The position numbers were made by a program, and so were the translations under genes. A model generated the notes under the pieces. It was not told the origin of the DNA. It saw only the letters and a list, made by a program, of their open reading frames with translations, and did not search any database. This document shows, one piece after another, positions 18,540 through 27,843 of a stretch of DNA of 35,751 bases. The stretch spans positions 1 through 35,751 of the forward strand of contig SVED01000014.1 in the NCBI GenBank assembly GCA_015057515.1, written 5' to 3'. How positions within the stretch are numbered: the stretch's first letter is position 1; each line of letters begins with the position of its first letter. The stretch is from Lachnospiraceae bacterium. Lineage in GTDB: Bacteria; Bacillota; Clostridia; Lachnospirales; Lachnospiraceae.

Positions 18540-19301
18540 TTACTGTGAAAAATCTTCGAAAGTTTCAATGCCTGAATCAAAACCTGGCATAAGCTGCAGT
18601 TTAAACTGATTTATCCTGTGAAGATGGTCTATTCTTTCCTTTTTGGTCAAATCATCAATCTCACCAAATCTAATATATCTATCGAGTTCCGCATAAGTAA
18701 ACCCAAGATTATCTTCATCTGTTTTACCACAAAGTCCATCTATAGGTACTTTATCCACTAAATCTTCTGGTAAGCCAAGAACCCTGCCAATAGCCTTTAC
18801 TTCCTGAACAGTTAGATTACACATTGGTGAAAAATCTCCAGCCGCATCACCATATCTAGTTGAGTAACCTACCCAGTCTTCAGACAAATTACATGTATTT
18901 ACAACTCGACCGTTTACGCTTTGTGAAACAGCATACACTGTTGCCATACGAATTCTAGGAGGCAAATTTGTTACCGCCTGAGTAGATAAATCTAATTCTG
19001 GTGATATTGCATTTTTAAGGCCATCGACACAATCCTTAATATTTACCTCATAATGACTAATCCCTAAGTGATTAACCAATTTATATGCCATATCAATATC
19101 ATGCTGCTTTCCACAAGGCATTAATACTCCTATTACCCTATCTTTACCCAATGCCTCAACACAAAGAGCAGCAGCCACAGAACTATCTTTACCTCCTGAT
19201 ATACCAAGAACAGCATTACATCCTTTTCCGTTATTTTCAAAAAATTCTCTAATCCATTGTACACAATCATTTTTTACTTTAACTGCATCAAAACTATACA
19301 T
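18540..19301 (-). CDS. nadE: NAD+ synthetase
   Basis: GISGGKDSSVAAALC PP-loop; NLSEDWVGYSTRYGDAAGDFSPMCNLTVQEV; GLCGKTDEDNLGF. Confidence 0.93.
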   Translation of the reverse strand: MYSFDAVKVKNDCVQWIREFFENNGKGCNAVLGISGGKDSSVAAALCVEALGKDRVIGVLMPCGKQHDIDMAYKLVNHLGISHYEVNIKDCVDGLKNAISPELDLSTQAVTNLPPRIRMATVYAVSQSVNGRVVNTCNLSEDWVGYSTRYGDAAGDFSPMCNLTVQEVKAIGRVLGLPEDLVDKVPIDGLCGKTDEDNLGFTYAELDRYIRFGEIDDLTKKERIDHLHRINQFKLQLMPGFDSGIETFEDFSQ

Positions 19302-19340
19302 ACCTATCTCCTATATAAGCCGTATTATTTTCATCAAACA

Positions 19341-19874
19341 CTAAGCGTTGTTTATTATGTTAATTTGACACATCTGCATTGTTTTAATAGCTGCATTATG
19401 ACTTTCTACTGTGACACCGGCACAACATGATGCATCTACAGTAATATTGGCCTCTGGATAATTTGCTTTAATTAACAATGCATTTGAAACAACACATATA
19501 TCTGTACAAAGACCAATAAGTTCAATGTTGTACTCTTCTTCATCTAATCCAAAATCGATTATTGCAGGAAGCTCAACAGAACCAAATGTATTTTTTTCGA
19601 TTTCAGTATATTCTTTGTCTTTTAACGCATTATATACGTCGTCATTTAACTTCCAGCCATCCGTGCCTTTTATACAATGAGGTACAGGAAGCTTCTTACC
19701 TTCACTAGTATCCATATAATTGTCAAAATGTGTATCGTAGGTTACAAAAATATCACCGGAAAATGAATTAATCTTGTCCACTACATTAGGAACAATTGAA
19801 GCCGCCTCAGAAGTACCCAATGCACCATCCACAAAATCTTTTTGCATATCCACAACAATCAAAATATTCTTCAA
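19341..19874 (-). CDS. pncA: Isochorismatase-family nicotinamidase
   Basis: VVDMQKDFVDGALG and GLCTDICVVSNAL (catalytic Cys); adjacent to nadE. Confidence 0.8.
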   Translation of the reverse strand: MKNILIVVDMQKDFVDGALGTSEAASIVPNVVDKINSFSGDIFVTYDTHFDNYMDTSEGKKLPVPHCIKGTDGWKLNDDVYNALKDKEYTEIEKNTFGSVELPAIIDFGLDEEEYNIELIGLCTDICVVSNALLIKANYPEANITVDASCCAGVTVESHNAAIKTMQMCQINIINNA

Positions 19875-19916
19875 AGCAATCAGTCCTTTCTACAAATATC
19901 CACGTATATGAAATAG

Positions 19917-21818
19917 TTATTGAACCCAGACACCATTTTTGTCAACATAATAGTTATCAATCCATGTATCATAAGCCATAATACCATCATTATTTAAATA
20001 GTACCACTTGTTGTTAATTTGCTGCCAGCCTGTCTTCATTACTCCACTGTAATCGAAGTAATACCATTCTCCTGAAATATACTGCCAGCCTGTCTTCATT
20101 ACTCCGTCACCTGTACTGCCTAAATAGTATACTTTATTGTCAATATACTGCCATCCGGTTTTCATGGAACCATCTCCTGCTTTGCCAAGATAATACCATT
20201 TACCACCTATATTTTGCCAGCCGGTATACATTTTTCCATCGTTTGTCTTTCCAAAGTAATACCATGCACCTGAAATATATTGCCAGCCGGTTTTCATTAC
20301 TCCATCTTTTGAATCTCCAAAATAGTACCAGATTCCAGAAATATTTTTCCATCCTGTAGTCATTTTTCCGGATTTTTCAGTATAGTACCATTTGCCACCT
20401 AGATTTAACCATCCAGAATGTGCATTGCCATAACTGTTAAAGTAGTACCATTCCTTGTTTATCAATTGCCAGCCTGATGGTGTATCTTCATAACCAGCCT
20501 CATTAAACCAGTACATAACACCATCTATCTCAAGCCACTGATTTGCCGGGTAACCACCTGCAAGATAGCTGTACCACATACCTATTTCATTCCATCTCCA
20601 AACACCACGACTCTTGACATAATTTTTATCAGCGGTAGTTCTTGGAGTTACAACATCAGAATAATCTGTAAAAGCAAAATCTATATCAACAACATTCTCA
20701 GTAATACCGTCAATAACAGAAGTTGCTCCAGCCTGCCAAACATCCCTTGATATATCATCATTATATGAACCACCATACTTAGCAATCCATCTTTCCACAT
20801 CGCCAACAGAACTAAAATCAATATAATTCTTATACCAATTCTCATTGCAATATATCATCGGTGTATAACCGGCTTTTCTTATTTCATCACAAAATACTCT
20901 GGCAAGCTCAGTTATTTCTGCTTTTGTGAGTTTAACACTTTGACTAGTATCCTCCAAGTCAATCGCAACCGGATATGATACTGTATATCCATCCATATTG
21001 TCAATTACAAACTGTGCGTCTCTAAGAGCTTCCTCAGGAGTCATAGCCGTACTGTAATAATATACACCTGTTTTGATACCAACCTCATTGGCACCTTTCA
21101 TATTTTCAGCAAAACGTATATCTAGGTTTTTATTTCCATAGCCAAGGCGCACAAAGGCAAATTCAATCCCAAAGTCTTTTACCTTTTGCCAGTCAATCTT
21201 TCCCTGCCACACAGAAACATCTATTCCTTTAATACTATTATTTTGATATGAATAGTCTGATTGCATAGCACCTTTATTGCTTCCTGAAAGATAAAAGTAT
21301 CTCCAATCAGTGTCATTAATTTTCTGCCATCCAGTAAGCATAACACCATCATCATCAAATATGTAATATTTAACCCCAGATTCTGTTGGTATTGCCTGAT
21401 ATCCTGTAACCATTGCACAGTTACTTCCAAAGTAATGCCATTCATCCTTTATCAAAACCCAACCAGTTACAGCATGTCCACTATCAGAAAAGTAATAATA
21501 CTCTTTTATACCAGCACTATTTTTAATTCCCCTAAATCCTGTAACCATAGTAAAATCAGTATCAAAATAATACCATTTACCACTGATCATCCTCCAGCCT
21601 TTTACTGCATAACCATTTTGGTCGAACCAATACCATTCATTATCAATAAAAGCCCACTCATTGGCAGGATAACTGCCATCTGAATACTCATACCATGTAC
21701 CTATTGCATTGCTTTTCCAGCTCCCCTCCGCTGCAAAAGAAGAAATTGAATAAAGTGAGGTCATAATCAAAACTGTTAAAAGTCCAATTATAACTTTTTT
21801 TCTCATAGAATTTCGCAT
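19917..21818 (-). CDS. Secreted GH25 lysozyme with N- and C-terminal choline/cell-wall-binding-type repeat arrays
   Basis: Signal peptide, GIDVSVWQGKIDW...AIDLED...VDIDFAFTDY GH25 core, many TGWQ.I.GKWYYF repeats; ATG at 21818 has GGAGATG RBS and is preferred over 21836. Confidence 0.92.
   Translation of the reverse strand: MRNSMRKKVIIGLLTVLIMTSLYSISSFAAEGSWKSNAIGTWYEYSDGSYPANEWAFIDNEWYWFDQNGYAVKGWRMISGKWYYFDTDFTMVTGFRGIKNSAGIKEYYYFSDSGHAVTGWVLIKDEWHYFGSNCAMVTGYQAIPTESGVKYYIFDDDGVMLTGWQKINDTDWRYFYLSGSNKGAMQSDYSYQNNSIKGIDVSVWQGKIDWQKVKDFGIEFAFVRLGYGNKNLDIRFAENMKGANEVGIKTGVYYYSTAMTPEEALRDAQFVIDNMDGYTVSYPVAIDLEDTSQSVKLTKAEITELARVFCDEIRKAGYTPMIYCNENWYKNYIDFSSVGDVERWIAKYGGSYNDDISRDVWQAGATSVIDGITENVVDIDFAFTDYSDVVTPRTTADKNYVKSRGVWRWNEIGMWYSYLAGGYPANQWLEIDGVMYWFNEAGYEDTPSGWQLINKEWYYFNSYGNAHSGWLNLGGKWYYTEKSGKMTTGWKNISGIWYYFGDSKDGVMKTGWQYISGAWYYFGKTNDGKMYTGWQNIGGKWYYLGKAGDGSMKTGWQYIDNKVYYLGSTGDGVMKTGWQYISGEWYYFDYSGVMKTGWQQINNKWYYLNNDGIMAYDTWIDNYYVDKNGVWVQ
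19980..20470. repeat. Tandem degenerate about 60-66 bp repeats encoding cell-wall-binding repeats
   Basis: e.g. ctgccagcctgtcttcattactcc recurs exactly 60 bp apart (20022 and 20082). Confidence 0.8.
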
Positions 21819-21900
21819 TTTTACATCTCCATACATTTATATTTTGAAACTACAATGTGTATTTTAACACATACAAGCATCAAGGTCTAGGACAAAACAT

Positions 21901-21936
21901 AAAAAAGGCTGGTAATGAAAAAATTACCAGCCTTAT
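21901..21936 (-). terminator. Rho-independent terminator after tsf
   Basis: 12-bp stem aaggctggtaat/attaccagcctt followed by T6 on the minus strand. Confidence 0.9.
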
Positions 21937-21963
21937 AAAAAACTCTACAAAGTAGATTTTTAA

Positions 21964-22899
21964 TTAAAGTCCCATCTGAGCTGCAACCTCTGCTGCAAAA
22001 TCCTCATTCTTCTTTTCAAGACCTTCACCAGTCTCAAAACGAACAAAGTTCTTAACTGCAAGATTACATCCGTTAGCCTTAGCTACGTTAGCTACATACT
22101 GAGCAACAGACTCCTTGTTCTCTGCCTTAACATACTCCTGCTCAAGAAGACAAACTTCCTTAAGCTCCTTGTTAAGTCTACCCTGAACCATCTTCTCGAT
22201 GATATTATCTGGCTTATTAGCATTCTTAGGATCATTCTTAGCCTGTGCAACGAGAATCTCAAGCTCGTGAGCCTTATACTCCTCAGAAACATCAGCAGTT
22301 GAAACATACTTTGGATTCATAGCTGCAACCTGCATAGCAATGTTCTTTAAACACTCTTCAATCTCAGCACCTGAACCATCTGTATCAGCCTCAACAAGAA
22401 CACCAATCTTACCACCAGCGTGGATGTAAGATACAACCATACCATCAGTTGTAACCTTCTCAAATCTTCTGATGTTCATATTCTCACCAATCTTAGCGAT
22501 CATAGCTGCAAGCTTCTCGCCTACTGTCATAGACTCATCAAGAGCCCACTTCTCCTCCTTAAATGCTTCAACATCAGCAGCATCAGAATTAACTATCTGA
22601 GCTACAACCTCTGAAACATATCCCTGGAATACATCATTCTTTGCAACAAAGTCTGTCTCAGCATTAACCTCTACGATTGCTGCCTTCTTACCGCCGTCAA
22701 CAACAGTAGTCATAACAATACCCTCAGCTGCAATTCTACCAGCCTTCTTCTGTGCTGTAGCAAGTCCCTTTTCTCTAAGGAACTCCATAGCCTTATCGAA
22801 ATCGCCGTCTGTCTCTGCAAGAGCTTTCTTACAGTCCATCATACCAGCGCCTGAAATTTCTCTTAACTCTTTTACCATACTAGCTGTAATAGCTGCCAT
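21964..22899 (-). CDS. tsf: Elongation factor Ts
   Basis: ISGAGMMDCKKALAETDGDFDKAMEFLREKG. Confidence 0.98.
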   Translation of the reverse strand: MAAITASMVKELREISGAGMMDCKKALAETDGDFDKAMEFLREKGLATAQKKAGRIAAEGIVMTTVVDGGKKAAIVEVNAETDFVAKNDVFQGYVSEVVAQIVNSDAADVEAFKEEKWALDESMTVGEKLAAMIAKIGENMNIRRFEKVTTDGMVVSYIHAGGKIGVLVEADTDGSGAEIEECLKNIAMQVAAMNPKYVSTADVSEEYKAHELEILVAQAKNDPKNANKPDNIIEKMVQGRLNKELKEVCLLEQEYVKAENKESVAQYVANVAKANGCNLAVKNFVRFETGEGLEKKNEDFAAEVAAQMGL

Positions 22900-22983
22900 A
22901 ATATTATCCTCCTAAATATTTTACTATACCACTGAACGAAACTCGCCCAGTGGTACGTTGTTTTCTATAAATAATCTATGTGA

Positions 22984-23718
22984 TTACTCCTCAGTTGCTT
23001 CAGAAGCCTCAACCTCTGCCTCTGTCTCAACATCTGCACCCTGGTTAGCCTCGATAACAGCATCTGCCATCTTAGCAACGATAAGCTTTACAGCTCTGAT
23101 AGCATCATCGTTACCTGGAATTACATAATCAAGCTCTTCTGGATCACAGTTAGTATCAGCAATACCAACAAGTGGAATTCCAAGTGAATGAGCCTCCTGG
23201 ATACAGTTCTTCTCCTTGCGAGGATCTACAACGAAAATCATATCAGGAATCTGCTTCATTTCCTTAATTCCGCCAAGGTTCTTCTGAAGCTTATCCATTT
23301 CCTTCTTGATCTCGATAACTTCCTTCTTAGGTAATACATCAAATGTACCATCCTGCTCCATTGTCTCATACTTCTTAAGCTTCTCAATTCTAGTCTGGAT
23401 AGTCTTAAAGTTAGTAAGCATACCACCTAACCATCTCTGGTTAACGTAGTACATACCACATCTCTCAGCCTCTAACTTGATTGAATCCTGAGCCTGCTTT
23501 TTAGTACCTACAAATAAGATGTTTCCACCCTCTGCAACACAATCAAAGATTGCCTTGTAAGCCTCATCTACCTTACCAACTGACTTCTGTAAGTCAATGA
23601 TGTAGATTCCGTTACGCTCAGTATAAATATACTCAGCCATCTTAGGATTCCATCTTCTTGTCTGATGTCCAAAATGAACACCTGCCTCGAGTAACTGCTT
23701 CATTGAAATAACGCTCAT
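22984..23718 (-). CDS. rpsB: 30S ribosomal protein S2
   Basis: [21 protein letters not shown]...[13 protein letters not shown]. Confidence 0.98.
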   Translation of the reverse strand: MSVISMKQLLEAGVHFGHQTRRWNPKMAEYIYTERNGIYIIDLQKSVGKVDEAYKAIFDCVAEGGNILFVGTKKQAQDSIKLEAERCGMYYVNQRWLGGMLTNFKTIQTRIEKLKKYETMEQDGTFDVLPKKEVIEIKKEMDKLQKNLGGIKEMKQIPDMIFVVDPRKEKNCIQEAHSLGIPLVGIADTNCDPEELDYVIPGNDDAIRAVKLIVAKMADAVIEANQGADVETEAEVEASEATEE

Positions 23719-23736
23719 AATATACCTCCTGGTTTT

Positions 23737-23850
23737 AACTTCTGTGGAATTCTATTTTTGATATGTAGAATTTTATCAAAAAGTAGCAGAAACCATCGCG
23801 TTAATGGCACCAATCTGCCCATTCTTCCACATGTTTTTTCACACGAAGTT
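23737..23850 (-). ncRNA. Candidate structured 5' leader of rpsB (possible S2 autoregulatory element)
   Basis: Nested complementarity: GCAGA...TCTGC enclosing CCAT...ATGG (about 23784-23818), AATTCTA/TAGAATT hairpin (23748-23772), ends complementary (23838-23850 with 23737-23749). Confidence 0.45.
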
Positions 23851-23851
23851 G

Positions 23852-23880
23852 ATTATAGCACAAAAAAAAAGTGCAATCAA
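23852..23880 (-). promoter_or_regulatory. rpsB-tsf promoter TTGATT-N17-TATAAT (extended -10 TGCTATAAT)
   Basis: -35 at 23875-23880, -10 at 23852-23857, spacer exactly 17. Confidence 0.7.
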
Positions 23881-23890
23881 GCACTTTTTT
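23861..23890 (-). terminator. Terminator of the fla/che operon, overlapping the rpsB promoter
   Basis: 10-bp stem AAAAAAGTGC/GCACTTTTTT, loop TTGATT, T-tract. Confidence 0.8.
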
Positions 23891-23891
23891 G

Positions 23892-24425
23892 CTATTCTAC
23901 GCTATTTGTAAGCATTTTTGCTATTTCTTCGTAACTCATACCTTTTGTAAAACTATATTCACCTACATCAATCTTTGTTGAATAACCATTCGAATTTAAA
24001 TATGAGTCAAAATCTGATGCATCTTCAATAACTCCCGCTGTTTCCAGCAAAACAGAAACATTATACGATGTCATCCCACGATCAACAGTTACAACAATTG
24101 CCTCCACAGAAGTATCCACACCTTCTGTTGAAGCCTCTGTTGTAGATTCTGTTGTGGATTCTGTTGTAGATTCTGTTGTGCCCTCTGTAGTTTTATCTGT
24201 AGGCTCAGTAGCAGTATCTTGTATTGGTTTTTCGCTTGTCGCTCCATCATCTGTAGATTCAACAATTGGTTTATCTTCCATAACCATACCAAGTTTTTCT
24301 GCCTTTTTTATAATCTCATCATCAGTCATTTTATATCCACCTGATGTCATATAAGCAACAAGCATAATAATTGCAGAAAAAATAATACCTGCACCAAGGC
24401 CTCTTAAAAAATACTTTAATTTCAT
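23892..24425 (-). CDS. Membrane-anchored MltG/YceG-like protein lacking the catalytic domain, Ser/Thr/Glu-rich linker
   Basis: N-terminal TM, TTESTTESTTESTTEAST linker, C-terminal VVTVDRGMTSYNVSVLLETAGVI...VGEYSFTKGMSYEEIAKMLT. Confidence 0.6.
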   Translation of the reverse strand: MKLKYFLRGLGAGIIFSAIIMLVAYMTSGGYKMTDDEIIKKAEKLGMVMEDKPIVESTDDGATSEKPIQDTATEPTDKTTEGTTESTTESTTESTTEASTEGVDTSVEAIVVTVDRGMTSYNVSVLLETAGVIEDASDFDSYLNSNGYSTKIDVGEYSFTKGMSYEEIAKMLTNSVE

Positions 24426-25075
24426 TATTTTGTCTCTCCTTGATATAAATCTACTACAAGTTTTACTTCACCAACGCCAAGTCCAAGATGCTTTGCAATT
24501 TCCAGTATACTAAGGCCTGACTTGTGCATTTCAAGGATAATATCTCTATTGCTATCCACTGGAGCCTCTTCCTTTTGTTCATCATCAAGAGACACATCTT
24601 CCATCTCACGTATTTCTTCCTCAAAAGCCTGTTCCTCATGAGGAATAGTGTTATATACACTGTTATTAGCTACATAAGCCTCCACATCCTTACGGTAATC
24701 ATCAACCATAGTTGCTGTGGTCATAATTTCCTTTTGCTTATCAGCTAGCATACTATATAAAAACATTACCTCATTATGGTTTCTTTCTATCTCTTCATTT
24801 ACTGTTACAGCATAATCTCCTAAAGCAAGAGTCTTTTGATTGACAATCTCTGAAAGCTTACCCTCAATATCTGACATTTTGCTATCAACATTCTCATCCA
24901 TATAATCATCAATAAGCTTTTTTATCTTAGATTTCTGTTCATCTGAAAGCTCTGAAGGAATTTTAATTACCTCTTCATCAGAGTCACCTTCTTTTGACAA
25001 TTTTTCAGCAAAAGCAAAGCTTACAAATATAAATAAAATACCTATTATGATTAGTACTATTACTGTAGTTGACAT
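24425..25075 (-). CDS. DUF6115/SwrB-like membrane protein with C-terminal HTH-like segment
   Basis: N-terminal TM, coiled region, ILEMHKSGLSILEIAKHLGLGVGEVKLVVDLY; between fliA/fapA and rpsB as SwrB is in Bacillus. Confidence 0.6.
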   Translation of the reverse strand: MSTTVIVLIIIGILFIFVSFAFAEKLSKEGDSDEEVIKIPSELSDEQKSKIKKLIDDYMDENVDSKMSDIEGKLSEIVNQKTLALGDYAVTVNEEIERNHNEVMFLYSMLADKQKEIMTTATMVDDYRKDVEAYVANNSVYNTIPHEEQAFEEEIREMEDVSLDDEQKEEAPVDSNRDIILEMHKSGLSILEIAKHLGLGVGEVKLVVDLYQGETK

Positions 25076-25094
25076 ATTAATCCCCCATTAAAGA

Positions 25095-25403
25095 TTAGAT
25101 TTTGATATCAAAATTGACTCTTGTTGACGTAGTTTCATTTGATGTCTCACTATCCTTTTTCTCTTTTTTCTTTTTATTGTTGTAAAGATTTACGTATTTA
25201 TTCTTACCTTCTTCTTTTGCATCATGTCTTTGTTGGTAAAAAACCGCTTCATCTTTATTTACAACAGTCTCTTTAGCCTGTTGCTCATTTTTTTGAATTT
25301 TTGATTGCGCTGTTTGATTATGTAGTGCTCCCTGAGTCTCCGCATGTTGTTGAACGTTTGCAATTGGAGCAGAGGTTTGAGTCGCAATTATTGGTGAAAT
25401 CAT
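25095..25403 (-). CDS. Hypothetical hydrophilic protein in flagellar operon
   Basis: 102-aa ORF in tight operon spacing; Gln/Lys/Glu rich. Confidence 0.6.
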   Translation of the reverse strand: MISPIIATQTSAPIANVQQHAETQGALHNQTAQSKIQKNEQQAKETVVNKDEAVFYQQRHDAKEEGKNKYVNLYNNKKKKEKKDSETSNETTSTRVNFDIKI

Positions 25404-25433
25404 AACAAAACTCCCTTTCTATAAATACACTAA

Positions 25434-27038
25434 CTAAAAGGACATTGGTTTCACATCTCCGTCTACAATCTTATATATACTTCTTACATCCTTATCCTTA
25501 ACAATATATGTACATCCTGCAACAAATATTGTAACACCTCTATATGTATTACCTAAAACCTTAACACAACCTTTTTTACCTTCTTCAAGCTCTTTCTTAA
25601 TCTCCTGCAATCTGCAGTTTTTAATATCATATGCTGTATTAAGTTCATCAAGCTTAATATTAAGTTCTTTGATTTGTTTTATATTTTCAGGTGTGAGCTT
25701 GGCACCATTTTTTGCCTTTGTTCTATAAACATTAAGATAAGATGATGTTTCTTCAATTGCTTCATTTAGTTCGTTTGCCTCTGGAACTAAAGTCTTCATC
25801 TCCTCATATAACTCAGGTCTTACACCTACCTTTATTGTAGTCTGAGTTTCCATACGATTACCTATGCTGTTTACTTCAACATAAGAATCACAAACTATCT
25901 CTCCACCAACAATAAATCCTTTTCTACCGCTTACAATTACTTGGTTGCCACAAGTAACATTACTGTGCAAGATAGAACCAGCCATAACATCACCACCGGC
26001 ATTGATATTTGCGCTCTCAAAAAACTGTGCACATATATCTCCACCAGCTGTAAGGCCTCCCTTTCCCATACCCTGAACGCCTCTTTTTATAACAATATTA
26101 CCGCCTGCAATAAGGGTAGCACCTTCAACAACACCATTAACCTGTATATCACCTTTTGCTTTTACAGTGAATCCGGTCTTTACAGTGCCAGGAATCATAA
26201 CACTGCCCTCATAATCAATATCACCAGTTGAGGCATCAACATCGGCAGCCACACTGTACGTATCAGACACAAAAACAGTATCATCAGTCAATGTAACATT
26301 ACCATTAACATCACTGGTTATAACTGTTTTATCCTCAGATAAAGTTATATTACGACCAAATTTAAGCATTCTTATCTTTGGTTTATTCTGTGGAACAGGC
26401 TGTCCAAATATATTTACACCTGGTTCACCCATGGAATGTGGGGTCAACTTTGCAAGAACATCACCCTTTTTTACTGATGTAAAAAGATTTAATTCGTGAA
26501 AATCAACACTTCCATCCTCCAACATCTTTGGCTTTGCAAGTGGTCTTGCATTAAAAAAATACTCTATCTGTGTATCCTGTGCAAGAACAGGCTTTTTCCC
26601 CTTTGCAATAGGTATATTTAGACAATACTGTCTTGCCATCATAAAAACGTCTATAACCTTCTCAGAAATTCCATATTTTATATTCTTGCGCTCCAATTCA
26701 GCAATGATTTCTTTTTTATCCATAAGCTTTCCACCTGTTGAAGGAGGATAAAATCTAATGTATGCCACCATATTATCAGGTGATATTGTAATTTTCGCAC
26801 TCTCTGAATATGGCTCAATTGCAGTATTACTTACTTTTATCTGCGCAGGTTTGTCAACAATATTCTCTAACAGTGATTTTACTTCTGTATTTGAATAATC
26901 AGTGCAACCTTTCTCGTCAAGAAAAGATAGTACTTCCTTGATATCAAGACTTTTTCCATCACTTACTGGCGGATATACCACCAAATATGTATCATTATCC
27001 CGTATATCTAATTTAAAAAATGAATTCTTATACTTCAT
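25434..27038 (-). CDS. FapA/DUF342 family protein
   Basis: Long Gly-rich beta-helix-like region (GDIQVNGVVEGATLIAGGNIVIKRGVQGMGKGGLTAGGDI); likely start MKYKNS, since the track start 27077 overlaps fliA. Confidence 0.85.
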   Translation of the reverse strand: MKYKNSFFKLDIRDNDTYLVVYPPVSDGKSLDIKEVLSFLDEKGCTDYSNTEVKSLLENIVDKPAQIKVSNTAIEPYSESAKITISPDNMVAYIRFYPPSTGGKLMDKKEIIAELERKNIKYGISEKVIDVFMMARQYCLNIPIAKGKKPVLAQDTQIEYFFNARPLAKPKMLEDGSVDFHELNLFTSVKKGDVLAKLTPHSMGEPGVNIFGQPVPQNKPKIRMLKFGRNITLSEDKTVITSDVNGNVTLTDDTVFVSDTYSVAADVDASTGDIDYEGSVMIPGTVKTGFTVKAKGDIQVNGVVEGATLIAGGNIVIKRGVQGMGKGGLTAGGDICAQFFESANINAGGDVMAGSILHSNVTCGNQVIVSGRKGFIVGGEIVCDSYVEVNSIGNRMETQTTIKVGVRPELYEEMKTLVPEANELNEAIEETSSYLNVYRTKAKNGAKLTPENIKQIKELNIKLDELNTAYDIKNCRLQEIKKELEEGKKGCVKVLGNTYRGVTIFVAGCTYIVKDKDVRSIYKIVDGDVKPMSF

Positions 27039-27048
27039 TGTCCCCATC

Positions 27049-27816
27049 CTATCCCATAAGAAGTGCAAAGTTGTCACCTAGAAATGTTTTCATTTTCTTT
27101 AATGCCTTAGAATGTAACTGAGAAACTCTCGACTCAGACACTTCCATAACACGGCTTATCTCTTTTAACGTAAGCTCTTCATAATAGTAAAGAACTACTA
27201 CATTTCTCTCCTTTTCAGTAAGAGCCCCCATAGCTTCAACTATTGTTTCCTTTACTTCTTTGTCATCATATATCTTATCCGGCTCAACCATCATATATGA
27301 TGAATGAGACGGTGTCCTAACCTCATTACCTTGTTCAAAATAATCTTCCAATGAAGCAATATTACAAACATTGGTCTGTTTTTCCCAATCAAGGTATTCA
27401 TTTTCTGAAATACCTAATTCTCTCGCTATATCTTCGTCTGTAAAATTAGGTCCTTTTTCAGTTTCTAATTTTTTGATAGCAGCATCAATATCTTTTTGTT
27501 TTTGTCTAACTGAACGAGGAATCCAATCTAATTTACGTATCTGATCTAATATAGATCCTCTTATTCTGAGACTTGCATAGGTTTCAAACTTATTTCCTTT
27601 TCCATAATCAAACTTGTCTATTGCATCAATAAGTCCAAATATACCATAGCTAACAAGATCATCATATTCAACATTTCCACACAGATAAATATTTAATCTA
27701 CCAGCAACTATCTTAACTAAGGGCAAATATTCAATTATAATCTGTTCTCTGATGGCACTTGATTTGGAATAGTTATACTCAATCCATAGCCTCTCTTTGT
27801 TATCTAACACAGCCAT
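27049..27816 (-). CDS. fliA: FliA/WhiG-type RNA polymerase sigma factor (sigma-28)
   Basis: YDDLVSYGIFGLIDAIDKFDYGKGNKFETYASLRIRGSILDQIRKLDWIPRSVRQK. Confidence 0.93.
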   Translation of the reverse strand: MAVLDNKERLWIEYNYSKSSAIREQIIIEYLPLVKIVAGRLNIYLCGNVEYDDLVSYGIFGLIDAIDKFDYGKGNKFETYASLRIRGSILDQIRKLDWIPRSVRQKQKDIDAAIKKLETEKGPNFTDEDIARELGISENEYLDWEKQTNVCNIASLEDYFEQGNEVRTPSHSSYMMVEPDKIYDDKEVKETIVEAMGALTEKERNVVVLYYYEELTLKEISRVMEVSESRVSQLHSKALKKMKTFLGDNFALLMG

Positions 27817-27843
27817 AAACAGTCACACCCCTTTGACAAAGAA

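Noticed and set aside
19980-20470. Regular repeats that could look like a CRISPR array
   Set aside because: They are in-frame degenerate repeats coding for cell-wall-binding repeats; no conserved repeat/unique spacer pattern and no cas genes.
24136-24190. 12-bp repeats as a mobile or CRISPR-like feature
   Set aside because: Short coding microsatellite-like repeats for a TTES linker; noted only as possible length variation.
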